This document shows positions 16,725-24,168 of a stretch of DNA of 34,366 nt, piece by piece. The DNA lies in the NCBI GenBank assembly GCA_902796225.1, contig CADBOO010000033.1:1-34366 (forward strand). Direction: 5' to 3'. The translations under genes and the position numbers were made by a program. The DNA comes from an uncultured Ruminococcus sp. (GTDB lineage: Bacteria > Bacillota > Clostridia > Oscillospirales > Acutalibacteraceae). Under the pieces are notes generated by a model that saw only the letters and a list, made by a program, of their open reading frames with translations, ran no database searches and was not told the DNA's origin. The stretch's first letter is position 1. Each line of letters begins with the position of its first letter.

Positions 16725-16749
16725 AAAAAAGGCAGACGCAACGTCTGCC
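16725..16749 (-). terminator. Intrinsic terminator of the signalling operon
   Basis: On the minus strand, GGCAGACG/CGTCTGCC with a 3-nt loop is followed by TTTTTT. It lies after the DUF4358 gene and is the first clear terminator after the permease-kinase promoter at 22991. Confidence 0.85.
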
Positions 16750-16767
16750 CGTGATCGATCGGCGCGG

Positions 16768-17280
16768 TCATTGCAGCGCATCTTCGATCATTTTTTCAAT
16801 TGTTTCCTGATCCTTGCTGATCACGAGATAGATAAAGTTTCCGTTTGTCGAGATCTTGCAATTCTCCAGCAATTCGACTGCTTCGGGATTATAGCTTCTC
16901 GCCGTATTCCGCTGCGCGTCAAGTCGGCTGTTAAGGCCGTTGACGATCTGTGTGACAGCGTCTTCGCCGTTAGCTTCGACCATCAGCAGCTCCATATAAT
17001 CCTTCTTACTGCTGGTGCGTTCCGCACCGAACTGGCGGATCGAATCTGCAGGGATGCCGTAAATGCGATCCAATTCGTCAGTCGTATTGATGATCTTCAA
17101 ACCTTCGACTGTCTTTTCCGAGATCCCCATTTCGGTATTGATGTCGCTCAGCAGATTCTGAAGCAAAACCTCCTTTTGTGTCTCTGCAGCAGAATCCTTC
17201 TGATCATCACCGTCCGAGCAAGCCGCCAAAACAGCAGTCAGCATCAGCAGCGCCATACAAAAAGCGAGTAATCTTTTCAT
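16768..17280 (-). CDS. DUF4358 lipoprotein
   Basis: A 170-residue lipoprotein exported to the outer face of the membrane. The signal peptide ends in the lipobox LAAC (Cys21), and an acidic linker follows. The mature domain has the DUF4358 pattern: a Tyr-Gly-Ile-Pro segment (RIYGIPADSI), a strand with MELLMVEAN, RLDAQRNTARSYNPEAVELL and a closing GNFIYLVISKD. No function is assigned to this family to my knowledge. GGAAGG precedes the ATG. It is the last gene of the run beginning at 22936, 35 bp after the STAS gene. Confidence 0.8.
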   Translation of the reverse strand: MKRLLAFCMALLMLTAVLAACSDGDDQKDSAAETQKEVLLQNLLSDINTEMGISEKTVEGLKIINTTDELDRIYGIPADSIRQFGAERTSSKKDYMELLMVEANGEDAVTQIVNGLNSRLDAQRNTARSYNPEAVELLENCKISTNGNFIYLVISKDQETIEKMIEDALQ

Positions 17281-17315
17281 ATAAACACCTTCCTTTAGCC
17301 GTTCAAACGATCCGC

Positions 17316-17612
17316 TTATTCAATCGTCAGGATATCGGAAAAGCCGGTTACTTCAAAGATCTCCGCAACGATCTCGTTGACGTTTCTGATTTTCATCGAG
17401 CCCTGCTGATTCATGATTTTCTGCAAAGAAAGCAGTAATCGCAGTCCGGCGGATGAAATATAATCCAATCCCGTAAAGTCAAGGATAAGCTCTGTGATAC
17501 CGTCAAGACTTCCCTTCAGAGCACCTTCTGCATCAGCCACGGTCACGGTATCAATTCTGCCTTCTACCTCTGCGATCAATGTTGTTCCGTCGATCTTCTT
17601 GTTGATTGTCAT
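17316..17612 (-). CDS. STAS domain protein (anti-sigma factor antagonist type)
   Basis: A 98-residue single STAS domain. The phosphorylation loop DYISSAGLRLLL (Ser53/Ser54) is intact, as in SpoIIAA/RsbV proteins that switch partner proteins when dephosphorylated. The opening strands (TTLIAEVEGRIDTVTVADAE) and NVNEIVAEIFEVTGF helix are typical. AAGGAG lies nine bases before the ATG. No HATPase serine kinase (RsbW/SpoIIAB type) or PP2C phosphatase is in the window, so its partner must be elsewhere. Its place within the permease-kinase gene run suggests a link between the two signalling chains, which is inference. Confidence 0.88.
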   Translation of the reverse strand: MTINKKIDGTTLIAEVEGRIDTVTVADAEGALKGSLDGITELILDFTGLDYISSAGLRLLLSLQKIMNQQGSMKIRNVNEIVAEIFEVTGFSDILTIE

Positions 17613-17691
17613 TATATGATCTCCTTTTATTTTTTGATATATTCCAAACGATCAATTACGACCGTTTCTCAATGATTCTCCCATCACGCCG

Positions 17692-17829
17692 TCATATCCG
17701 TCGGGTACCGGTTTCGGAGTATAGTTGTCGGGCGTCGCCGATCATGTAACCGGCGCTTTCGGCAAAAGCCGAAAAAACACAGCAGATCGAAAGCACGACC
17801 GTCATAACAGCCGCAAATATACGCTTCAT
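17692..17829 (-). CDS. Small secreted peptide, apparently frameshifted
   Basis: A 45-codon reading frame with AAAGGAAAC upstream and a clear signal peptide (MKRIFAAVMTVVLSICC, then VFSAFA, with cleavage likely before Glu-Ser). After the motif MIGDA the frame ends quickly in an unlikely Arg-rich tail. Skipping one C in the CCC at the codon pair GCC-CGA opens another frame that continues to 17652 as DNYTPKPVPDGYDGVMGES and LRNGRN; this would give a secreted protein of 58 residues. So this is either an assembly error, a real disruption or a short peptide as read. It lies 17 bp after the C39-like peptidase gene. Confidence 0.55.
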   Translation of the reverse strand: MKRIFAAVMTVVLSICCVFSAFAESAGYMIGDARQLYSETGTRRI

Positions 17830-17846
17830 GTTGTTTCCTTTCGTCG

Positions 17847-18653
17847 TTACAGCACTACGATACACTGTGAACCTAACTGCTCATACCGTTTCGCGACCAG
17901 ATCCTTTTTGAAATGCGATACCTTTCCGGCAGCCGAGTCGCAGAAATAATACTCATTCTCGTCATAGCCGATCAAGACCAGACAATGCTCATGCGCGTAC
18001 CATTTGAAGTCGTCTCCGATCTTCGTCTTTGCATTTTCGTCGACGTAGTTGACCTTCCAGGTATGGAACACATACGGTTCATCCATGTTGGTCGTCGCCC
18101 AGATCATCACGGGAATGTCCTGATCGATATACTCTTTGCACAATGTTTCAAGCGGAATATTCTCTGCGTCATACGCCTTATAATCCGCTTTTGCATCATG
18201 AAGGTATTTGTTCATACTCTTCGCCATCGACGGCGAATACACGCCCCAGCCTGCATATGCAGTACCGGCAAAAGCGCTGTACATATCAGGACCGGTCATA
18301 TTGCCGTCGTCGTCCTCAAACACATAGTGGCAGTCCAGATACGTATTGGCAAACGTGATCTCGTCGATATCAAATCCGAGAATATGGAACAGCATCGTAC
18401 AGGCGTAGGTCTCGCACCCAGCCATCAATACATCCTGAACGATGACTTTATCCTCTGCGCCCGGTATCATATGCTTTCTGCCGACAGTCTCGGACGGCGT
18501 CTCGGTTTCTTCCGAAACCGCATCCTCAACGTTTTCAGGTGATTGGCTGCTATTGATATAGCTCGTGCTGATAACAACCAGCGTGATCACAACAGCCAGC
18601 AGCAAAGCAGATAGATAGACTATTTTTTTGCTGAGAAATTCGCTGATTTTCAA
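17847..18653 (-). CDS. Membrane-anchored C39-like cysteine peptidase
   Basis: A 268-residue protein. Residues about 10-32 form one membrane helix with the rest outside, after a Glu/Thr/Ser linker. The papain-like C39_2 triad is visible: Cys80 in MAGCETYA, His223 in HEHCLVLIGYDE, and Asp239 in FCDSAAG. Members with this layout are exported peptidases or transpeptidase-like enzymes of unknown substrate. The start is read as TTG at 18653, seven bases after GGGGA; a GTG at 18659 lies too close to that site. The neighbours are a hybrid-kinase system upstream and a tiny secreted peptide downstream, which is a candidate substrate by position only. Confidence 0.78.
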   Translation of the reverse strand: MKISEFLSKKIVYLSALLLAVVITLVVISTSYINSSQSPENVEDAVSEETETPSETVGRKHMIPGAEDKVIVQDVLMAGCETYACTMLFHILGFDIDEITFANTYLDCHYVFEDDDGNMTGPDMYSAFAGTAYAGWGVYSPSMAKSMNKYLHDAKADYKAYDAENIPLETLCKEYIDQDIPVMIWATTNMDEPYVFHTWKVNYVDENAKTKIGDDFKWYAHEHCLVLIGYDENEYYFCDSAAGKVSHFKKDLVAKRYEQLGSQCIVVL

Positions 18654-18733
18654 AAGCACTTCCCCTTCAGACGGAGCATCATTCCTCCGTCAAAGCATCT
18701 AAACTCACATACAAACTGCTGTGAGTATTAAGC

Positions 18734-19078
18734 TCACTCGGCGCAGATAGCGTCTAACTGAGCTTTTTTATCCAGCAGTTCATTCAGCTGAGAGGAATAA
18801 TCCATTGCTGTGCGCTGACGCAGTTTTTCGGTCATATCCGCGCAGATATCATACATCGGCGTCAGGGAAAGATTCCCCAGCACGCCTTTGAGGGTATGCG
18901 CCGCGGTAAACGCTTCATCCAGATCATTCGCCTCCAAGGCAGTCTTCAGGCTTTCAAAACTCTTTTCTGCCGGGATCATTTTGACCAACCTCAGATAAAG
19001 CGCCTCCATTCCGGCACAGCGCGCGATACCTTCATCTGTATTCGCTCCGAATTGTTTCAACTGTTCAATCGTTAACAT
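18734..19078 (-). CDS. Histidine phosphotransfer (Hpt) domain protein
   Basis: A 114-residue four-helix Hpt protein that passes phosphate between receiver domains in multi-step phosphorelays. The phosphorylated His61 sits in AAHTLKGVLGNLSL, the family signature. GGAGG lies before the ATG and the gene follows the response regulator by 21 bp. The upstream permease-kinase carries a receiver but no Hpt, so this protein is the natural shuttle from that receiver to the response regulator; the assignment is from context. Confidence 0.88.
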   Translation of the reverse strand: MLTIEQLKQFGANTDEGIARCAGMEALYLRLVKMIPAEKSFESLKTALEANDLDEAFTAAHTLKGVLGNLSLTPMYDICADMTEKLRQRTAMDYSSQLNELLDKKAQLDAICAE

Positions 19079-19099
19079 GATATTCCTCCAGTTCCTTTA

Positions 19100-19987
19100 T
19101 CATGATAATGTACAGGTAGCCGTCATATTACCGTCATTGCCGGAAATCCGACTGCAGCAGTCGACCGCTTTGTCATACCATAGTTTGATATCGACCTCTG
19201 TATCGACCCTTTCGCAGATTCCGACACGCAAACGGATGAATTCCGTCTGAGGATCATCCGACATTTCCTGCACGATCTTACCGATCAGTTCTTCATAGTT
19301 TTCCTTATGTCTGCAGTAGCCTAACAGCAGATCATCGCCCGCGCGGCAAGCGATACCCTTTTTGCCGATGACATTCTGCATCAGCAGTCCGGCGGTTTTT
19401 TTCAGCGCTGCATCACGCTCCGCTTGACTGCTATTCAGATCGATCCCATCAACCTTTACGGCGATCGCATCCATCGCCGGACGAAGGCCTGGTGCAAGGC
19501 GCTTGACATACGCATCAAAGAACAGCTTGACGTAAAGTCCCGTCACTGCGTCCTTTTCAATAGAACGAATCAACTTTTGTTCTTCGTTCTGCTCAATGAT
19601 GCGCTCGCATCTGGCGATAATGACCTCGGGCATTCTGTACGGCTTCGCGATAAAGTCGGCGGCGCCCATATGGATACTGCGCACTTCTGCGCTTTTTTCG
19701 GACGTCATGACGATGATCGGGATATTCTTTAGCTTATCGTCCGATTTGCAAGCCTCGATCACCTCAAAACCACTCATCCGGGGCATGATAATGTCCAAGA
19801 GGAGCAGCGAAAATGATTCCGGCTCCGCTCTGAGCAAATTCATCGCTTCAATACCGCTCGAAACAGTCGTCACGTCATAGTCGAACGACAGGATCGTTTC
19901 CAGCAGCTCGCGATTGATCAACTCATCATCGACCACCAACACTCTGCGTTTTTGCCTGCTGCTTTTCAAAAAGTTGCTCATACTCAT
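19100..19987 (-). CDS. Response regulator with degenerate GGDEF domain
   Basis: A 295-residue protein. Residues 14-125 are a receiver: acidic pair Asp20-Asp21, phosphoacceptor Asp65 in LLLLDIIMPRMSG, and Lys115 in FIAKPY. Residues about 140-290 have the fold of a diguanylate cyclase (DAVTGLYVKLFFDAYV at the start), but the active-site GGDEF is replaced by AGDDL (216-220). Cyclase activity is therefore unlikely, and the domain may bind nucleotide or protein instead. GGAGAATGAG precedes the ATG. It lies 39 bp after the kinase and 21 bp before the Hpt gene. Confidence 0.85.
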   Translation of the reverse strand: MSMSNFLKSSRQKRRVLVVDDELINRELLETILSFDYDVTTVSSGIEAMNLLRAEPESFSLLLLDIIMPRMSGFEVIEACKSDDKLKNIPIIVMTSEKSAEVRSIHMGAADFIAKPYRMPEVIIARCERIIEQNEEQKLIRSIEKDAVTGLYVKLFFDAYVKRLAPGLRPAMDAIAVKVDGIDLNSSQAERDAALKKTAGLLMQNVIGKKGIACRAGDDLLLGYCRHKENYEELIGKIVQEMSDDPQTEFIRLRVGICERVDTEVDIKLWYDKAVDCCSRISGNDGNMTATCTLS

Positions 19988-20026
19988 TCTCCTTCAAATT
20001 CATTCATCTATGTAGAAATCTCAGAG

Positions 20027-22936
20027 TTATTGCATGATTTCGCTGATCTTAGTAATCAATTCATCCGGGTTAAACGGCTTTGAAACATGCGCGTTCATAC
20101 CCGCACCGATCGCTTCCTTTTTATCGGATTCAAAGGAGTTTGCCGACAACGCGATGATCGGTATACTCGCTCGATCGCTATCCAATTCACGGATTGCCCG
20201 CGTCGCTTCATAACCGTTCATGACCGGCATCATCACATCCATCAGGATCGCACAGTAGTGATCGGGTTCTGCCGCCTCGACCATCTCCACAGCGATTTTT
20301 CCGTTCTCGGCAATATCGATTTCAAACCCGACGCCGGATAATATCTCGCGTGCGATCTCTGCGTTGATGATATTGTCCTCAACAAGCAGCAGTCGTTTTC
20401 CGGTGAAGTCCACAGCCTCTTTGTCAGAGGTATCCAGCACATCTTTGACCTGATCTTTGGTAGTAATGGGAAATACCAGATTGATGATAAAACTGGTGCC
20501 TTTATTCTGCTCGCTTTCTACATCGATCGTGCCGCCCATCATTTCGACAAAGCTCTTGACGATCGACATACCGAGACCTGTTCCCTCAAGCTTCGATACC
20601 GTACTTGATCGCTCTCTTTCAAACGCATCAAAAACATGTTCCTGAAATTCTTTGCTCATTCCGATACCGGTATCGCTGACGATCAGTTCATAGCAAGCAT
20701 TTCCCTGATCAAGTCCGGTCTGACGGGCCACAGCCGACACAGTGCCTCCTTCAGGAGTGAACTTGTATGCGTTCGATATCAGATTCATGAGGATCCTGAG
20801 CAGACGGTTCTTATCGCAAATGATGTAGCGATCATCGATATCTTCATAATCAACTCTGAACTCGATCCCTTTGGATTGCATCTGAAGCGCAAAGATCTCC
20901 GAAACCTCGTCAAATAAAGCGCACAGATCGATAGGAGAGTATTCCATCTCCACCTTGCCGCTTTCAATGCGGCTCATATCGAGAATATCATTGATCAGCG
21001 TCAGCAAATGCTTACTGCTGAAATCGATCTTTTTCAGATAGGTACGGACCTTTTCCGGCATATCCTCTTCTTCCAGGGCAAGCATCGTATATCCGGTCAC
21101 GGCATTCAGCGGCGTACGGATATCATGACTCATGTTGGAAAGAAAAGAACTCTTCGCGCGACTGTGTTCCAAAGCAATCAGCCGCTGTTCATCCATCTCC
21201 TGCTCCCGTCGTTTGATCAGAGAAAAAATACTGAAAATCACAAACAACAGGAACATGGTAAACAACGCAAAAATATAAATATTCTTGCTGACAAAATCTC
21301 CGAAACCGACAATGCGTTCCGCGACGTAAGGCTGTAACGTGTCATGCAGCTCCTCATCGGCGCTTTGTTCGCCGATATGATCCTGCATATGAGCCGTTTG
21401 AACATCCGAAGAGATCTTAGTTGCTTCATCGATCGTCAGTTTATTGATCCAAACCACAGAGACCAACAGAATCAAAGCAAACAAGATGACCCAGACAATA
21501 AATTTATGACCGTATTCTCTCGATTTATCCCGCTGCAGCATCATACGGAACACCAGAACGCCCAGCACACACCAGATGGTCAGGATCAGATAGGATTCCG
21601 TCGGCAGTTGACTCAGCGAGCTCATATTCGGGATCATGTAAATGACAATGACAATGAATGCGGACAACGCGCCGAAGCTGCCGATAATAACAGATGATTT
21701 TCTTTTCTCGCGGATGCCCAGAGCAATATTACAGATCGAAACATATGCATACACGATTGTTGCGCCGATAGTAGTAACGTCTACGATCCAACCGATCGCG
21801 GTGCGCCCGAAAAAGAGGATCACACACGAAAGAATACCGATCACACAGATAGCGACCCACGGAAGTCCGAACTTATTCAGCTTTTTGAACGGCGAGGGCA
21901 TCATATTCTCTTTAGACAGAGTATAGACCAGTCTGCTCAGCGCGATGGTGTTGCCGATCATACCGGTGATGATACCGCACAGCGCCGCAATGCCGAGCAG
22001 CAGCAGTCCGGTGTCGCCCATCGCTTCTTTCGCACTGTAGAAGGTAGGCAGCGCTTCGATTCCGTTATGAGAAGCCAGATCACCGATATACTCCATCCAG
22101 TTTGCATATCCGTCGGGACGCGCCATCGACGCACAGACGGAAAGCATGACATAGGACAGAACGCCGGTGACCAGCGCCGCAATAATGATCGGAAATGTTT
22201 TTTTTAGCTTAAAACGGAATTCACCGGCAGAATGAGAGATCGACTCAAAGCCGATGAACGCCCACGGCGCCAGGATGACGATACCGAGTATCTGTACGAT
22301 CGGATCGCTGCCTTCCTGAAAATACGGCTCCATCGCCGAGAAACCTCCGCAATGGATCACAACAGCAACAAAACACGCTGCGATCCCGCCGAATAATAAC
22401 ACGGCGGCAATCGTCTGTACCCACTTTGAGAGACGTTTACTAACCGAGCAAACCAGACAGGAAAATACAATCAGGCAGAAAGAGGCGAGCATCTCGCCGA
22501 AATGGATCGTATAACCCGCGATCTCATAGGAAAAGCCGAAACAAAGGACGTCGCCGAATAAATAGCGCGCGATCAAAGAAACAGCCGTAGCATTCGCCCA
22601 AATGATCGCGATATACGTCAGCAGCATCATCCACGCACAGAGAAAGCCATGATCTCCGCCGAGAATGTTCTTTGTGTATGTAAAAGCGCCGCCGGTATCG
22701 GGATACCGCTTCATCAAGCGGCTGTAATTGACGCCGATAACCAGCATAAACGCAGCGCCGATCAATAATCCCAGCGCAGATCCGACAGGACCTGCAATCG
22801 GCAGGAACGTCGTTCCTGGCATCACAAACGATCCCCAACCCACCGAACAGCCGAACGCAAGCGCCCAAGCCGCCAGCGGAGTAAGGTAGGGTGTTAACCC
22901 TGAGCTGTTTTTATACAGTTTTTTCTGATTGCTCAT
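20027..22936 (-). CDS. APC-family amino acid permease fused to a hybrid histidine kinase
   Basis: A 969-residue sensor. Residues about 20-465 form a full-size APC-superfamily transporter of about 12 helices, including the unwound-helix motif FGCSVGWGSFVMPG and the conserved TGGAFTY. An additional helix (478-497), an outer loop of about 50 residues (500-551) and a last helix (552-574) follow. The kinase part has HisKA with SHDIRTPLN (His604), then HATPase_c with N718/N722, DTGIGM and GTGLGMS. A receiver (846-969) has Asp854, phosphoacceptor Asp900 and Lys953. All catalytic residues are present. The start at 22936 is chosen because the promoter (-10 at 22991-22996) excludes the in-frame start at 23002; the ribosome binding site is weak. 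This build resembles CbrA, in which an SLC5 transporter is fused to a kinase, but uses a different transporter family. The ligand is probably an amino acid or peptide, inferred from the APC family. Confidence 0.92.
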   Translation of the reverse strand: MSNQKKLYKNSSGLTPYLTPLAAWALAFGCSVGWGSFVMPGTTFLPIAGPVGSALGLLIGAAFMLVIGVNYSRLMKRYPDTGGAFTYTKNILGGDHGFLCAWMMLLTYIAIIWANATAVSLIARYLFGDVLCFGFSYEIAGYTIHFGEMLASFCLIVFSCLVCSVSKRLSKWVQTIAAVLLFGGIAACFVAVVIHCGGFSAMEPYFQEGSDPIVQILGIVILAPWAFIGFESISHSAGEFRFKLKKTFPIIIAALVTGVLSYVMLSVCASMARPDGYANWMEYIGDLASHNGIEALPTFYSAKEAMGDTGLLLLGIAALCGIITGMIGNTIALSRLVYTLSKENMMPSPFKKLNKFGLPWVAICVIGILSCVILFFGRTAIGWIVDVTTIGATIVYAYVSICNIALGIREKRKSSVIIGSFGALSAFIVIVIYMIPNMSSLSQLPTESYLILTIWCVLGVLVFRMMLQRDKSREYGHKFIVWVILFALILLVSVVWINKLTIDEATKISSDVQTAHMQDHIGEQSADEELHDTLQPYVAERIVGFGDFVSKNIYIFALFTMFLLFVIFSIFSLIKRREQEMDEQRLIALEHSRAKSSFLSNMSHDIRTPLNAVTGYTMLALEEEDMPEKVRTYLKKIDFSSKHLLTLINDILDMSRIESGKVEMEYSPIDLCALFDEVSEIFALQMQSKGIEFRVDYEDIDDRYIICDKNRLLRILMNLISNAYKFTPEGGTVSAVARQTGLDQGNACYELIVSDTGIGMSKEFQEHVFDAFERERSSTVSKLEGTGLGMSIVKSFVEMMGGTIDVESEQNKGTSFIINLVFPITTKDQVKDVLDTSDKEAVDFTGKRLLLVEDNIINAEIAREILSGVGFEIDIAENGKIAVEMVEAAEPDHYCAILMDVMMPVMNGYEATRAIRELDSDRASIPIIALSANSFESDKKEAIGAGMNAHVSKPFNPDELITKISEIMQ

Positions 22937-22990
22937 GTGATATAATCCATTTCTAGACAATGCAATAGGAAAAGTGTGAATATTTAATAT

Positions 22991-23019
22991 ATTATACAAC
23001 ATAAATCAGCAAAAAACAA
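22991..23019 (-). promoter_or_regulatory. Promoter of the permease-kinase operon
   Basis: On the minus strand, TTGTTT and TATAAT are separated by 17 bp in a very AT-rich stretch. The start of transcription near 22984 gives a leader of about 48 nt. Confidence 0.65.
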
Positions 23020-23080
23020 TCAAAATTACAAAAATTTACGGATAAATAATAAAAATTTTATCGCTTTTATCTCAAAATGT

Positions 23081-23113
23081 TAAAGACTCCGCCGCAATAG
23101 GATCGCGGCGGAG
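23081..23113 (-). terminator. Terminator of the pseudaminic acid operon
   Basis: On the minus strand, the perfect stem CTCCGCCGC/GCGGCGGAG with a 9-nt loop is followed by TCTTTAACATTTT. The U-tract is interrupted, so its strength is moderate. Confidence 0.7.
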
Positions 23114-23120
23114 AATTGAC

Positions 23121-24155
23121 TCACAGATTTAATGCATTCTTGACATAGTCGGTAGTAAGGAGCTTTTCGACCGTACCGTCTACGTCAAGCAGTTTTGTGT
23201 TATGGCTGGTATAGGAATCCTGCGCTTCGGTTGCGACCTGACCCTTTACGACGAACTTGTCGTAATTCAGATCGCGGCTGTCTGCCGCAACGCGGAAATA
23301 ATCGCCCATATCTTCGCTTCTCAGACGTTCCTCACGGGTCATCAGCGTTTCATACAGCTTTTCACCGTGGCGGGTTCCGATAATCTGTGTTCCTGTATCT
23401 CCGAAGAGCTTCTGAACCGCCTTAGCGAGTACGCCGATGGTCGAAGCGTCGGCTTTCTGAATGAACAGATCGCCGGGATTCGCATGATTGAAAGCAAATT
23501 TGACAAGATCGACGGCTTCGTCAAGATTCATCAAAAAGCGCGTCATATCGGGGTTTGTGATCGTGATAGGATTGCCCGCCTTGATCTGATCGATAAACAG
23601 CGGGATGACCGAACCGCGGCTGCACATAACGTTGCCGTAACGGGTACAGCAGATGACGGTGCCGCCTCTCTCAGCCGCAACTCTGGCATTTGCAAAGATA
23701 ACGTGCTCCATCATTGCTTTGGAAATACCCATCGCATTGATGGGATACGCCGCCTTATCCGTCGAGAGGCATACAACTCGCTTGACGCCGCAATCGATCG
23801 CTGCGTGCAGCAGATTATCGGTGCCTTCTACATTGGTGCGGACCGCTTCCATCGGGAAAAACTCACAGGAAGGTACCTGTTTGAGCGCCGCCGCATGGAA
23901 CACATAATCGACGCCCCACATCGCATCCTTAATAGACTGAGCGTTGCGAACGTTGCCGATATGGAATTTGACCTTGCCGGCATATTCCGGAAAACGCGCC
24001 TGCAGATCATGGCGCATATCATCCTGTTTCTTTTCATCACGTGAGAAAATGCGGATCTCTCCGATATCACTGGTCAGAAAGTGCTTCAATACCGTATTGC
24101 CGAACGAACCGGTGCCTCCTGTGATCATCAATGTCGCTCCGTTGAATTCAGACAT
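23121..24155 (-). CDS. capE: UDP-GlcNAc 5-inverting 4,6-dehydratase, CapE type
   Basis: A 344-residue extended SDR enzyme that turns UDP-GlcNAc into a UDP-4-keto-6-deoxy L-sugar. The NAD(P) motif TGGTGSFGN is at 12-20. In PseB/FlaA1 the active site carries Tyr and Lys (YGATK), but here it reads MGISK (Met142, Lys146), as in CapE. The SCEFFPMEAV segment, the GTRHGEKLYETL loop and the DMGDYFRV...DSRDLNYDKF tail are also CapE features. It is the last gene of an otherwise pseudaminic acid pathway, 13 bp after pseG, with GGAGG upstream. In this context it most likely performs the PseB step, feeding PseC. No CapF/CapG partner of the FucNAc route is nearby. Confidence 0.88.
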   Translation of the reverse strand: MSEFNGATLMITGGTGSFGNTVLKHFLTSDIGEIRIFSRDEKKQDDMRHDLQARFPEYAGKVKFHIGNVRNAQSIKDAMWGVDYVFHAAALKQVPSCEFFPMEAVRTNVEGTDNLLHAAIDCGVKRVVCLSTDKAAYPINAMGISKAMMEHVIFANARVAAERGGTVICCTRYGNVMCSRGSVIPLFIDQIKAGNPITITNPDMTRFLMNLDEAVDLVKFAFNHANPGDLFIQKADASTIGVLAKAVQKLFGDTGTQIIGTRHGEKLYETLMTREERLRSEDMGDYFRVAADSRDLNYDKFVVKGQVATEAQDSYTSHNTKLLDVDGTVEKLLTTDYVKNALNL

Positions 24156-24168
24156 AATACTCCTCCTG

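Noticed and set aside
22937..23002. Upstream extension of the permease-kinase by 22 residues
   Set aside because: The extension starts upstream of the best promoter (-10 at 22991-22996), so it would not be in the transcript.
23121..24155. Calling this gene canonical pseB
   Set aside because: The catalytic Tyr is Met and the C-terminal tail is CapE-like; only the pathway position agrees with PseB.
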